Below, piece by piece: positions 36,428 to 46,451 of a stretch of DNA of 64,000 nt; the first letter of the stretch is position 1, and every line of letters starts with the position of its first letter. This DNA comes from Ephemeroptericola cinctiostellae (lineage in GTDB: Bacteria; Pseudomonadota; Gammaproteobacteria; Burkholderiales; Burkholderiaceae), in NCBI RefSeq assembly GCF_003339525.1, contig NZ_CP031124.1, positions 1,922,001-1,986,000 on the forward strand. Reading direction: 5' to 3'. Below the pieces are notes generated by a model. The model did not search any database. It was given only the letters and a program-made list of their open reading frames with translations, and was not told the origin of the DNA. The translations under genes were made by a program, and so were the position numbers.

Positions 36428-37660
36428 TTACTCAGAAATTTTTGGCGTTGGGATTTTGACAGCAAAGCTGGCCACAGCAGCAATCAGTGCCAGTACAGCA
36501 TCAGCCCACCACATCCACGCGTAACTGTGCGTGTATTCAACAGCCACCCCGCCCAAATAGGCCCCAAGAAATGCACCCACTTGATGTGACAACATGGTCA
36601 TACCAAACAGCGTGGCCAGATTTCGAGAACCAAATAAACGCCCCACCATACCAGCTGTCGGCGGCACTGTAGCCAACCACGACATACCTAAAACTGCAGC
36701 AAAAACATACCACGTCCATTCTGTTTTAGGCGAAAACACATAAAGAGCAATAGCAACAGCCCGCAGCAAATACAACCAGCCCAACACACGGGGCATTGAG
36801 CGTGTCTGACACAAGCCACCGACCACCAAACTACCAATGATGTTGAATAAACCAATCACCGCCAGCGCGGTACCTGCAACTTTTGCTGGCAAACCACACA
36901 CCGAAACTTCACCAGGCAAGTGCGTGACTAAAAAAGCAATATGAAAGCCACAAGTGAAAAAACCAAGGTGCAACAGTTTATAATTGGGTGAACACCATGC
37001 GTGGCCAAAACCAACACGTTCATTACTTTCAGCCGCGCCCGCAACCCCATGACCTGTTTTCTGTCCTGAAATCCAACCCAGCAAAGGCATGGCTGATAAG
37101 GCAATGACTCCTAAGCTCACGGCTGCGGTCACCCAGCCAAAAGCACCGATTAGAAATGTGGTCAAAGGGGCAAACACAAATTGTCCCATGGAACTGCCGG
37201 CATTGATCAAGCCCGAAGCAAACCCACGTTTTTCAATAGGCACTCGCTGAGCCGCCACACCAAATAGCAGTGAAAAACTGGCAAAGCCAGCGCCAACAGC
37301 GGCGAAAATACCAAAAGTTGCCACCACACCCACTTGACCAATCGCGGGCACCCAAGGCATCGCCAACATGCCCATGGCCAAGCAAATCAATCCCAAAGCC
37401 ACCACCATGCGGGTTCCCCAACGTTCCGCCAACAAACCACCCACAGGTTGCGCAGCCCCCCACATGAATTGACCAATGGCCATGGCCAAACTGATTGTAC
37501 TGATGGATAAACCTGTACTGACCACCAAAGGGGCGACAAATAAACCAGATGTTTGGCGAATGCCCATGGTCACCATCAAAATAATGCAACAAGCGATGAT
37601 CAGGGGCATGTAGGCTTTTGATTCTTTTGAATCAAGGGAAAGAAGGGAATGGGCTTGCAT
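36428..37660 (-). CDS. MFS transporter
   Basis: From the ATG at 37660 the product is 410 residues with about 12 membrane helices. It has the MFS loop motif GGLLAERWGTRMVVALG near residue 65 and a second-half GRLFGSRNLATLFGM loop. The substrate cannot be inferred. No ribosome-binding site is clear, and the start codon lies only 11 bases beyond the T-run of a strong terminator, so expression probably needs read-through or a promoter inside that hairpin. A TTG at 37672 is an alternative start but would lie within the T-run. Confidence 0.88.
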   Translation of the reverse strand: MQAHSLLSLDSKESKAYMPLIIACCIILMVTMGIRQTSGLFVAPLVVSTGLSISTISLAMAIGQFMWGAAQPVGGLLAERWGTRMVVALGLICLAMGMLAMPWVPAIGQVGVVATFGIFAAVGAGFASFSLLFGVAAQRVPIEKRGFASGLINAGSSMGQFVFAPLTTFLIGAFGWVTAAVSLGVIALSAMPLLGWISGQKTGHGVAGAAESNERVGFGHAWCSPNYKLLHLGFFTCGFHIAFLVTHLPGEVSVCGLPAKVAGTALAVIGLFNIIGSLVVGGLCQTRSMPRVLGWLYLLRAVAIALYVFSPKTEWTWYVFAAVLGMSWLATVPPTAGMVGRLFGSRNLATLFGMTMLSHQVGAFLGAYLGGVAVEYTHSYAWMWWADAVLALIAAVASFAVKIPTPKISE

Positions 37661-37670
37661 GATGACTTTC

Positions 37671-37707
37671 AAAAAAACAGCCGCTGATAGTAAGCGGCTG
37701 TTTTTTT
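37671..37707 (-). terminator. Intrinsic terminator of glnB, directly ahead of the MFS gene
   Basis: Fifteen-base perfect arms (37671-37685 and 37693-37707) around a 7-base loop, with seven A/T on each end. It is about 110 bases beyond the glnB stop and 11 bases before the MFS start. Confidence 0.92.
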
Positions 37708-37815
37708 ATTATACTGGATTTATGATGAATTTATGGCTGAAAATCACCGATAAACACGGGTTGTCTAGTGCCCATGTGCGGCCTCGCTCAATCACCAAAG
37801 CTTACGAGCCCAGCA

Positions 37816-38515
<700 letters not shown>

Positions 38516-39304
38516 ATGATTTTTGATCCGTTATACATTGCCTTGGGATTTTTAGTGGGCGTTATCGTTGGCTTGACGGGGGTCGGTGGCGGCTCTCTGA
38601 TGACCCCCTTGTTAATTTTTGCATTTGGCATCAAACCCTCACTGGCCATTGGCACCGACTTACTGTTTGCCGCCATCACAAAAAGTGTTGGTATTGCCAA
38701 GCACCAAAAGCATGGCAACATTGACTGGCGCATTACAGGCTTATTGGCCATGGGCAGCTTGCCCACCGCATGCTTAACATTGTGGTGGTTGCGCAGCGTC
38801 AGCTTTGACTCTAGCGAAATCGAACAATATATGAAAAGAACGCTGGGCTACATGCTTTTCTTAACAGCCATTGCGATTTTTTTAACTCAAGTCTTAAGAA
38901 AAAAGCGTTTTGAACATCCAGCTGAAATCAAAGCAGATGATTCTGTCAAAAAACGCGAAATATTGACCGTACTTTTAGGTGCAGTGCTTGGATTTTTGGT
39001 CACATTCAGCTCCGTCGGCGCAGGTGCGGTCGGCATGGTCGCCTTATACTCTCTGTATAATAAAAGCAGCGCGGTTCGTTTGGTCGGCAGTGACATCGCC
39101 CATGCGGTTCCTTTAACTTTAATTGCGGGACTGGGACATGCCAGCTTGGGATCCGTTGACTTTAAACTGTTGCTGGTGCTGTTGGTTGGTTCTATTCCAG
39201 GCATCTGGATCGGCAGCCACCTCTCCACCAAAGTATCTGATCGGGTTTTACGCATTTTATTGGCGGTCATTTTGACAGTGTCTGGCTACAAACTCATCTC
39301 GTAA
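38516..39304 (+). CDS. TauE/SafE (TSUP) family sulfite/sulfate-type transporter
   Basis: The 262-residue product has about eight membrane helices and the two TSUP repeats: LVGVIVGLTGVGGGSLMTPLLIFAFGI near the start (seen as GVGGGSLMTPLL) and FLVTFSSVGAGAVGMVALY in the second half. TSUP proteins move sulfonates, sulfite or related anions. As the first gene of the cys cluster it probably imports or exports a sulfur anion. It is 60 bases from cysI. Confidence 0.9.
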   Translation: MIFDPLYIALGFLVGVIVGLTGVGGGSLMTPLLIFAFGIKPSLAIGTDLLFAAITKSVGIAKHQKHGNIDWRITGLLAMGSLPTACLTLWWLRSVSFDSSEIEQYMKRTLGYMLFLTAIAIFLTQVLRKKRFEHPAEIKADDSVKKREILTVLLGAVLGFLVTFSSVGAGAVGMVALYSLYNKSSAVRLVGSDIAHAVPLTLIAGLGHASLGSVDFKLLLVLLVGSIPGIWIGSHLSTKVSDRVLRILLAVILTVSGYKLIS

Positions 39305-39364
39305 CTCAGACTCACTTAACACCACACTTTTGCTTTCACATCATTACAATTTTGAGAATACACC

Positions 39365-41026
39365 ATGTATAAATACACTCAACTCGACCAAGCCTTAGTC
39401 CAAGAACGCGTCGATCAGTACCGCGACCAATTGACACGCAATTTATCTGGCGAGCTGTCAGACGAAGATTTTCGCCCACTGCGCCTGCAAAATGGCCTGT
39501 ACATCCAACGTCACGCACCCATGTTGCGTGTTGCCATTCCATATGGTTTGCTGTCATCAGTGCAGTTGCATGCTTTAGCGGAAATAGCGGAAAAATATGA
39601 CCGTGGTTATGCCCACTTCTCAACCCGCCAAAACATCCAATACAACTGGCCCACCCTTGAGTCTTCAGCCGATATTTTGCAAGACTTGGCGAAAGTCGAA
39701 ATGCATGCCATCCAAACCTCAGGCAACTGCATCCGCAACATCACCTCCGACCAGTTCGCAGGTGTGGCGGCCGACGAGATCCTTGATCCACGTCCTTATT
39801 GCGAAATTTTGCGTCAATGGAGCACTTTCCATCCGGAGTTCGCCCACTTGCCACGTAAATTTAAAATCGCAGTCAGCGCCTCAAAAGAAGACCGCGCTGC
39901 GACATCATTTCACGACATCGGTTTATTTATCGTGAAAAACGATGCGGGTGAAATTGGTCTGCGCGTACTCGTGGGTGGTGGATTGGGTCGCACACCGATT
40001 GTCGGCTCAGTGATTCGCGAATTCCTGCCTTGGCAACACATGATGAGCTATTGTGAAGCCGTTTTGCGCGTATACAACCGTCACGGCCGCCGCGACAACA
40101 TGTACAAAGCCCGCATCAAAATTTTGGTCAAAGCCTTGGGCGCAGAAGAGTTTGCCCGCCAAGTGGAAGCTGAATTCAAATACAGCGAAAATGGCCCATC
40201 GACGCTCACCGAAGCTGAAATGAACCGCGTTCGCAGTCACTTCACGGATCGCACGTACCCCACTCGCCCAGCAATCGAATTTGACACCAGCGACAAAGCA
40301 TTCACCCGCTGGCGCGAACGCAATGTCAAAGCACATAAAGTGGAAGGCTACAATGCCGTTGTGTTGTCATTGAAACCCAACAATGTGGCGCCAGGCGATG
40401 CCACAACTGAGCAATTGCACTTCGTTGCCGACCTCGCTGAGCAATATAGTTTCGGAGAGATTCGTGTTTCTCATGAACAAAACTTGATTCTCGCCGATGT
40501 GGCACAAGAAGATTTGAAAGCCGTATGGGAAGCATTGAAAACTCAAGGTTTGGCTACACCCAACATTGGCTTATTGACCGACATCATTGCCTGCCCAGGC
40601 GGTGACTTCTGCGCATTGGCAAACGCCAAATCGATTCCAATCGCCAATGCCATTCAAAACAAATTTGACGACCTCGACTATTTATATGACTTGGGCGACA
40701 TTCAGCTGAACATTTCAGGTTGCATGAACTCATGCGGTCACCATCACGTCGGTCACATTGGCATTTTGGGCGTGGACAAAGACGGCGACGAATGGTACCA
40801 AATTTCATTGGGTGGCTCAGATGGTTCAACCTTAGGTGGCTACAAACCTGCGGTTGCAAAAATCATCGGCCCATCATTCAGTGCGGCTCAAGTACCTGAT
40901 GTGATTGAAAAAATCATCAACACATACGTCGCTCAACGCACGCCAGGTGAACACTTGATCGAAACGGTGCAACGCATCGGCATTATCCCTTTCAAAGAAG
41001 CGGTGTACCCACCCAAAGTGCATTAA
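39365..41026 (+). CDS. cysI: Assimilatory sulfite reductase hemoprotein (CysI-type)
   Basis: The 553-residue product is a siroheme/[4Fe-4S] nitrite-sulfite reductase. Paired ferredoxin-like halves are seen (FSTRQNIQYNWP in the first), and the cluster cysteines occur in CPGGDFCALA near residue 412 and NISGCMNSCGHHHVGH near residue 450. It reduces sulfite to sulfide for cysteine synthesis. The siroheme is probably supplied by CobA and CbiX encoded downstream. Its place in front of DUF934, cysH, cysD and cysN supports sulfite over nitrite as the substrate. No flavoprotein CysJ is present, so the electron donor may be a ferredoxin. Confidence 0.92.
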   Translation: MYKYTQLDQALVQERVDQYRDQLTRNLSGELSDEDFRPLRLQNGLYIQRHAPMLRVAIPYGLLSSVQLHALAEIAEKYDRGYAHFSTRQNIQYNWPTLESSADILQDLAKVEMHAIQTSGNCIRNITSDQFAGVAADEILDPRPYCEILRQWSTFHPEFAHLPRKFKIAVSASKEDRAATSFHDIGLFIVKNDAGEIGLRVLVGGGLGRTPIVGSVIREFLPWQHMMSYCEAVLRVYNRHGRRDNMYKARIKILVKALGAEEFARQVEAEFKYSENGPSTLTEAEMNRVRSHFTDRTYPTRPAIEFDTSDKAFTRWRERNVKAHKVEGYNAVVLSLKPNNVAPGDATTEQLHFVADLAEQYSFGEIRVSHEQNLILADVAQEDLKAVWEALKTQGLATPNIGLLTDIIACPGGDFCALANAKSIPIANAIQNKFDDLDYLYDLGDIQLNISGCMNSCGHHHVGHIGILGVDKDGDEWYQISLGGSDGSTLGGYKPAVAKIIGPSFSAAQVPDVIEKIINTYVAQRTPGEHLIETVQRIGIIPFKEAVYPPKVH

Positions 41027-41110
41027 AATATAAAACGTTGGATTCAACCATAAGCGTTGAATCCAAGTTGAACCGAACACAGAATTAACTTTAAAAATAG
41101 ACCGAACACC

Positions 41111-41617
41111 ATGTCAAATCCATTCATTCTGAATCAACAGCTTGCCACCGACGATTGGTCATTGCTGCGCCCAGCAGAAGGCGAAGATGCCGCCCTTTTA
41201 AACGTTCCAACAGGCCAAGTCATCGTCCCTTTCGCCACATGGCAAGCCCAAACTGAACTGCACAGCCGCACGGATGTTGGCGTTTGGTTGGACAACACCA
41301 CAGAGCCCGAAAACATCGCCATTGACTGGACCGCTTTCCCAGTCATTGCTTTGAGTTTTCCAAAATTTACAGACGGCCGCAGCTACTCGATCGCCTACGT
41401 GTTACGCAACCGATTGGGCTACAAAAACCAACTGCGTGCAATTGGCGACGTTTTGGTCGATCAAGTGTTCGCCATGACACGCCTTGGCTTTGACGCACTC
41501 TCATTGCGCGACGATCAAAAAATTGAATCAGCCCTGCATGCTTTGAAAACGTTCCGCACACCGTACCAAGGCTCAACGGATGACACCCGCCCATTTTTTG
41601 TGCGCGAATCCGTATAA
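41111..41617 (+). CDS. DUF934 family protein, cys operon
   Basis: The 168-residue product has the DUF934 pattern: GVWLDNTTEPENIAIDW, VIALSFPKFTDGRSYSIAYVLRNRLGY (seen as FPKFTDGRSYS) and GDVLVDQVFAMTRLGFD. In betaproteobacteria it almost always lies between cysI and cysH, so it is thought to assist sulfite reduction, perhaps as an electron-transfer partner. Its biochemical role is not established. It is 84 bases after cysI and 10 bases before cysH. Confidence 0.9.
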   Translation: MSNPFILNQQLATDDWSLLRPAEGEDAALLNVPTGQVIVPFATWQAQTELHSRTDVGVWLDNTTEPENIAIDWTAFPVIALSFPKFTDGRSYSIAYVLRNRLGYKNQLRAIGDVLVDQVFAMTRLGFDALSLRDDQKIESALHALKTFRTPYQGSTDDTRPFFVRESV

Positions 41618-41627
41618 GAGGCATCCA

Positions 41628-42338
41628 ATGAGCACCTTAAACGACAAAATTGCAACAACACAACGCACGTTGGCACGCATCGCACAGGACTTTCAACCCG
41701 CTGCATTTGCCTCCTCACTGGCCTTAGAAGACATGGTCATCACCGACCTGATTGCCAAAGCGCAACTGCCAATTGAAATTTTCACTTTACAAACAGGCAT
41801 GCTGCACGCTGAAACAACCCACATGGTCAATGTCATTCAGTCCCACTATGGCTTAACGGTCAGCGAATTCACGCCTGAAGCACAAGATGTGGAAGACTAC
41901 ATTGCAGCACACGGTAAATTTGCATTTTACGAATCCGTTGATTTGCGCAAAGCCTGCTGCCACATCCGTAAGGTCAAACCATTGCAACGCGCCCTCGCAG
42001 GCAAGAAAGCATGGCTCACAGGGCAACGCAGTGAGCAATCAATCACGCGAACCGATTTGCAAACACAAGAATTCGATACAGGCAATGGCTTGGAGAAATT
42101 CAACCCCATCGCCGACTGGACTTTTGAAGAAGTCAAACAATACATCGCAGACAACGCCGTGCCATACAACCCCTTGCACGACAAAGGCTACCCATCGATT
42201 GGCTGTGAACCGTGCACGCGCGCGATTAAGCCCGGTGAAGACATCCGCGCAGGTCGCTGGTGGTGGGAAAATCAAGACTCTAAGGAATGTGGTCTACACG
42301 TTTCTGAAGCCCCAGTCACCTTACTGAAACAAATTTAA
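41628..42338 (+). CDS. cysH: Phosphoadenylyl/adenylyl-sulfate reductase, iron-sulfur type
   Basis: The ATG at 41628 has AGAGG upstream and gives 236 residues. The LALEDMVITDLIAKA N-terminus, GQRSEQSITRTD and the two cysteine pairs (KACCHIRKVKPL near residue 103 and CEPCTRA near residue 195), plus the terminal ECGLHV, mark the bacterial APS-reductase form that carries a [4Fe-4S] cluster. It reduces APS to sulfite with thioredoxin. Fits between the sulfate adenylyltransferase and CysI steps. Confidence 0.93.
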   Translation: MSTLNDKIATTQRTLARIAQDFQPAAFASSLALEDMVITDLIAKAQLPIEIFTLQTGMLHAETTHMVNVIQSHYGLTVSEFTPEAQDVEDYIAAHGKFAFYESVDLRKACCHIRKVKPLQRALAGKKAWLTGQRSEQSITRTDLQTQEFDTGNGLEKFNPIADWTFEEVKQYIADNAVPYNPLHDKGYPSIGCEPCTRAIKPGEDIRAGRWWWENQDSKECGLHVSEAPVTLLKQI

Positions 42339-42362
42339 CTTAATTTAGATAGATCACACACC

Positions 42363-43307
42363 ATGACGCAACAATCGATCCAACACTTCAATGAACAATT
42401 CAACAGCGCTCACCTCGACTGGCTTGAATCAGAATCCATCCACATCTTGCGTGAATTGGCAGCAGAATGCGAACGCCCTGCATTATTGTTTTCAGGTGGT
42501 AAAGACTCGCTCGTCGTCCTCCACCTCGCGCTCAAAGCTTTTCGCCCAAATAAATTACCATTCCCATTGGTGCACATCGACACAGGCCACAACTTCCCTG
42601 AAGTCATCGCGTTCCGCGACTACATTGTCGATAAAATTGGCGAAAAACTCATCGTTGGCAGTGTCGAGGATTCAATGAAAAAAGGCACCGTGCGATTGCG
42701 CAACCCAGACACCGACAGCCGCAACGCCGCACAAGCCGTCACATTGCTTGAAACCATCGAAGCACACCAATTCGACGCCTGCATCGGCGGCGCACGTCGC
42801 GATGAAGAAAAAGCCCGCGCCAAAGAGCGCATTTTCTCCTTCCGCGACGACTTCGGTCAATGGGATCCAAAAGCACAACGCCCAGAACTCTGGAGCCTGT
42901 ACAACACCCGCGTCCACAAAGGCGAAAACATGCGCGTCTTCCCTATTTCCAACTGGACCGAGATGGACATTTGGCAATACATTTCACGCGAAAACATCGA
43001 ATTACCGAGCATCTACTTCGCCCACGACCGCGAAGTGTATGAACGCAACGGCTTGATCGTGTCCAACATGCCCATCACGCCGCCACAAACAGATGAAGAG
43101 CGCCAAAGTATGAAAATCGAACGCGTGCGCTTCCGCACCGTCGGCGACATGACCTGCACCAGCCCTGTGACTTCAGATGCGGACAACGTCGATAAAATTT
43201 TGGAAGAAACCGCTGAAACCACCGTCACAGAACGTGGCGCAACGCGTCTGGACGATCAAACCAGTGAAGCGTCAATGGAAAAACGGAAAAAAGAGGGTTA
43301 TTTTTAA
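42363..43307 (+). CDS. cysD: Sulfate adenylyltransferase subunit 2
   Basis: The 314-residue product has the ATP pyrophosphatase PP-loop (LLFSGGKDSLVVL near residue 43), HIDTGHNFPEV, GGARRDEEKARAKERIFS (read in parts) and the terminal KKEGYF. It forms APS from ATP and sulfate, driven by the GTPase CysN. It precedes cysN, but 1155 bases containing another gene separate the two here, so the usual direct coupling is broken. Confidence 0.96.
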   Translation: MTQQSIQHFNEQFNSAHLDWLESESIHILRELAAECERPALLFSGGKDSLVVLHLALKAFRPNKLPFPLVHIDTGHNFPEVIAFRDYIVDKIGEKLIVGSVEDSMKKGTVRLRNPDTDSRNAAQAVTLLETIEAHQFDACIGGARRDEEKARAKERIFSFRDDFGQWDPKAQRPELWSLYNTRVHKGENMRVFPISNWTEMDIWQYISRENIELPSIYFAHDREVYERNGLIVSNMPITPPQTDEERQSMKIERVRFRTVGDMTCTSPVTSDADNVDKILEETAETTVTERGATRLDDQTSEASMEKRKKEGYF

Positions 43308-43317
43308 TTGAACAAGT

Positions 43318-43372
43318 GTAGGGTGTAATAAGCCTCAAGCGCAATGCGCAAAAATCGCTTATTGCGCCCTAC
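43318..43372. repeat. REP-like inverted-repeat element between cysD and the ABC gene
   Basis: Outer arms of 16 bases (GTAGGGTGTAATAAGC at 43318-43333 and GCTTATTGCGCCCTAC at 43357-43372) pair with two G-T pairs, and the loop holds an inner GCGC-AAT-GCGC hairpin at about 43340-43350. It resembles REP/RAYT-type elements of beta- and gammaproteobacteria. It starts 10 bases after the cysD stop. Confidence 0.65.
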
Positions 43373-43398
43373 TCGCTCAAAATAAAAAGTGCAAAACT

Positions 43399-44250
43399 AT
43401 GTGGCAAGCATTAAAAACAATTGGCCATGCAAACCAAAGAAAATTACTCATCGCATTTTCTTTGGTGGGCTTGGAAAATCTATTATTACTAACTTACCCC
43501 ATGTTGGGCGGGTTTGCAGTAAATGCCGTCATGAAAGGCAATGCGTGGCAGGCCGCCACTTATGCATTTTTTGTATTTGCTATTTGGCTGGTAGGTTCAG
43601 CTCGACGCAGCGTGGATACTCGTATATTTGCACGAATTTATAGTGAAATGATTGTCCCAATAATTGTAAAGCAACGAGCGCAAGGGCAAACGCCATCTAC
43701 GATTTCAGCTCGAGTAACATTATCACGCGAATTTGTGGATTTTTTTGAGATGCACCTACCAACAGCCGTTACATCTATTTTTTCTGTTATCGGTGCAAGT
43801 TTGATGTTGTTATTTTTAGAGTTTTGGTCAGGCGTGCTTAGCGCGATCATTCTACTGTTTTTTGCTTTACTATTACCAAGCTTCGCACGTATCAGTAGCA
43901 GATTATATTTAGCTCTAAATAATCGTTTGGAGCGGGATTTGGATGTAATCAGCCAATCATCAGAAAATAGGCTGCATAAGCATTACAAATTAGTGGCGCA
44001 CTTGCGAGTCTTGATTTCTAATCGTGAGGCTTTTGGCTTCCTCATGAATGGTATCACGGTGAGTATATTGTTTGGCTTCACTTTTGTGTGGATGGCAATT
44101 AACGGTTATGGTAGCGCAGGACACATTTACTCAGTCACGACGTATCTATGGATGTTTGCAATGAGTTTGGATGACATGCCACATTTGGTAGAAAACTATT
44201 CCAATCTAAAAGATATTGCAGAAAGAGTTGAGATTGGCGATGACAAATAA
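43399..44250 (+). CDS. ABC transporter six-helix membrane domain protein without nucleotide-binding domain
   Basis: The 283-residue product has about six membrane helices (for example LLIAFSLVGLENLLLLTYPM and SVIGASLMLLFLEFW) and an ABC exporter-like coupling region with ISQSSENRLHKHYK, but no Walker motifs. Its codon use and lower GC differ from cysD and cysN around it. It sits between them, after a REP-like element, so it looks like an insertion into the operon. No ATPase gene is adjacent. Its function is unknown; it may use a partner ATPase elsewhere or be degenerate. Confidence 0.75.
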   Translation: MWQALKTIGHANQRKLLIAFSLVGLENLLLLTYPMLGGFAVNAVMKGNAWQAATYAFFVFAIWLVGSARRSVDTRIFARIYSEMIVPIIVKQRAQGQTPSTISARVTLSREFVDFFEMHLPTAVTSIFSVIGASLMLLFLEFWSGVLSAIILLFFALLLPSFARISSRLYLALNNRLERDLDVISQSSENRLHKHYKLVAHLRVLISNREAFGFLMNGITVSILFGFTFVWMAINGYGSAGHIYSVTTYLWMFAMSLDDMPHLVENYSNLKDIAERVEIGDDK

Positions 44251-44462
44251 CTCGCAATTCGTTTAAATAAAGGCGTATTCGCACTGCCTAATCCACCTAA
44301 GTATTGGGCAAAAATTAATTTTAAAATTGAACACATGCACTCAAATTTTGTCGTTCCCGCACAGCTGAGGAATGATTGCTCCACAACAATGTGCCAAGCG
44401 CGGTTCTAGTGCGCATGCCCTACCAGCATTGGCTAATGATATTATTTAATAAGGAACCCAAC

Positions 44463-45749
44463 ATGACCACCACCCACAACCAAGGATTATTGCGCTTCAT
44501 CACCGCAGGTTCGGTCGATGACGGTAAATCGACTCTCATCGGGCGTTTGCTGTATGACAGCAAAAGCATTTTTGTTGACCAACTCAGTGCCGTCAGCAAA
44601 TCCAAACACAACCGCTCGTATGACAACAGCGTGGATTTGTCGTTATTGACCGATGGTTTAGAAGCTGAGCGTGAGCAAGGTATCACCATTGACGTGGCGT
44701 ATCGCTACTTCGCCACACCGCGCCGCAAATACATCATCGCCGACACACCTGGTCATGAGCAATACACGCGCAACATGGTCACGGGCGCATCAACCGCACA
44801 CGCAGCGATTATTTTGGTCGATGCGGGTAAAATTGATTTTTCGACTGAAGGTCAAGTTGAATTGTTGACTCAAACCAAACGCCACTCGGCTTTGGTCGCT
44901 TTGCTGGGCGTGAAACACGTCATCGTTGCGGTCAACAAAATGGATTTAATCGATTACGACCAAACCAAATACAACCGTATTATTGAAAGTTATGCCTCAC
45001 TTGCAAAACGTGTGGGCTTGGAGCACTTCATCTCCATTCCTTTATCCGCCCTTAAAGGGGACAACGTGGTGCATGCCTCTGAGGAATTGTCATGGTTTGA
45101 TGGCGCACCTTTGCTTGAATTGCTCGATACCCTCGAAGTGCCCGATGAATCAAGTCAACCGATGCGCTTCCCCGTGCAACAAGTGGTTCGCCACGATGGC
45201 AATAAAATCGATGATTTCCGCGGTTATGCCGGTCGCATCGAATCAGGCACCGTACGTGTCGGTGATGTGGTGACGGTTCAACCTCAAAACCGTGAAACGA
45301 CCATCACAGGCATTCACACCTTTGATGGCGAGCGCCAAGATGCCTACGCGGGCTTATCAGCCACTCTGAGCATCGCCGACAACATCGACATTTCTCGCGG
45401 TGACTGGATCAACATCGCAGCTCAACCCGCGGAAGTCAGCAAAACACGTGCAGCCGACATCTGCTGGTTCTCTGAAGAAACGCTGAACCTGTCACGCAAA
45501 TATTTAATCAAACATGGCACGCGCACCATCGCCGCACGGATCAATGCGATTGAATACAAACTCGACATTCACGCGCTCGAAGAACACAGCGCCAGCTCCT
45601 CGCTCGACATGAATGAGATCGCACGCGTGGGCTTGCAACTGCAACACGCCCTGCCGACCGATGCGTATAAAAATGTGAAAGCAGGCGGCGCATTCATCGT
45701 CATCGACGAAGCGACCAATCAGACATTGGCGGCAGGGATGTTTGCATAA
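44463..45749 (+). CDS. cysN: Sulfate adenylyltransferase subunit 1 (GTPase)
   Basis: The ATG at 44463 has AAGGA upstream and gives 428 residues; an earlier in-frame ATG at 44376 is not supported. It has the EF-Tu-like GTPase motifs: AGSVDDGKSTLIGRLL, DTPGHEQYTRNM and NKMDLIDYD, then the beta-barrel domains. CysN hydrolyses GTP to drive APS formation with CysD. No APS kinase (CysC) domain is fused. It is transcriptionally separated from cysD by the ABC gene. Confidence 0.96.
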   Translation: MTTTHNQGLLRFITAGSVDDGKSTLIGRLLYDSKSIFVDQLSAVSKSKHNRSYDNSVDLSLLTDGLEAEREQGITIDVAYRYFATPRRKYIIADTPGHEQYTRNMVTGASTAHAAIILVDAGKIDFSTEGQVELLTQTKRHSALVALLGVKHVIVAVNKMDLIDYDQTKYNRIIESYASLAKRVGLEHFISIPLSALKGDNVVHASEELSWFDGAPLLELLDTLEVPDESSQPMRFPVQQVVRHDGNKIDDFRGYAGRIESGTVRVGDVVTVQPQNRETTITGIHTFDGERQDAYAGLSATLSIADNIDISRGDWINIAAQPAEVSKTRAADICWFSEETLNLSRKYLIKHGTRTIAARINAIEYKLDIHALEEHSASSSLDMNEIARVGLQLQHALPTDAYKNVKAGGAFIVIDEATNQTLAAGMFA

Positions 45750-45947
45750 GTTTTATCGTGAGTGGGTTGGGCGTTTTTCGCGTAACCCCACTGAACTATT
45801 TTAATTCAATTGATGTTGCCTGATGTTTTCAGACCCTTGTCAACATTGGATGCTCTTTTAAGCTCGAAACCTCCTATATGAATCACGGGTCACAGCAAAA
45901 ATGCCGAACCCGCTCTACGACAACCGACAACCCGACACACTTTAGCC

Positions 45948-46451
45948 ATGCCAAAACAACTCCAACATTTCGATGCTTTCACCGTCAGCGGTTTAAGCAT
46001 TCGCACTCAAAACAGCGATGAGTCCAACCCCAAAACTGCAAAAATCGGCGCACTCTGGCGTGATTTTTTCGGCCGTGATTTAATGAACAGCATCTCAAAT
46101 CGCGAACCGAACACCCCCATTTACGGCGTGTACAGCGGTTATGACTCCGACCAAAATGGCTTGTTTGATGTCAATGCAGGTGTGCGTGTCAGTGATCTGC
46201 TGGACAATGATGAAACCGATGTTGAAGTCGGCGCAACCACCAATGAGTTCACCAACATAGACATCGAAGCGGGAGAATACATGGCATTCCCCACCACAGG
46301 CGACATGCCACAGCGCATCATCGACGGCTGGGGCATGGTCTGGGCACATTTTGAAGGGGAAACCACATACAAACGCCGCTTCACGACTGATTTTGAGCAA
46401 TACGTTGACAACGACAATGTGGTGATTTACATCGCTGTTGAGAAAAAATGA
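45948..46451 (+). CDS. GyrI-like/AraC effector-binding domain protein
   Basis: The 167-residue product consists of one GyrI-like small-molecule-binding fold: FTVSGLSIRTQNSDE, IGALWRDFF, NTPIYGVYSGYDSD and the ending VIYIAVEKK. Stand-alone members bind drugs or effectors; some inhibit gyrase. It overlaps the cupin gene by four bases. There is no DNA-binding domain. The role in the sulfur region is unclear. Confidence 0.85.
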   Translation: MPKQLQHFDAFTVSGLSIRTQNSDESNPKTAKIGALWRDFFGRDLMNSISNREPNTPIYGVYSGYDSDQNGLFDVNAGVRVSDLLDNDETDVEVGATTNEFTNIDIEAGEYMAFPTTGDMPQRIIDGWGMVWAHFEGETTYKRRFTTDFEQYVDNDNVVIYIAVEKK

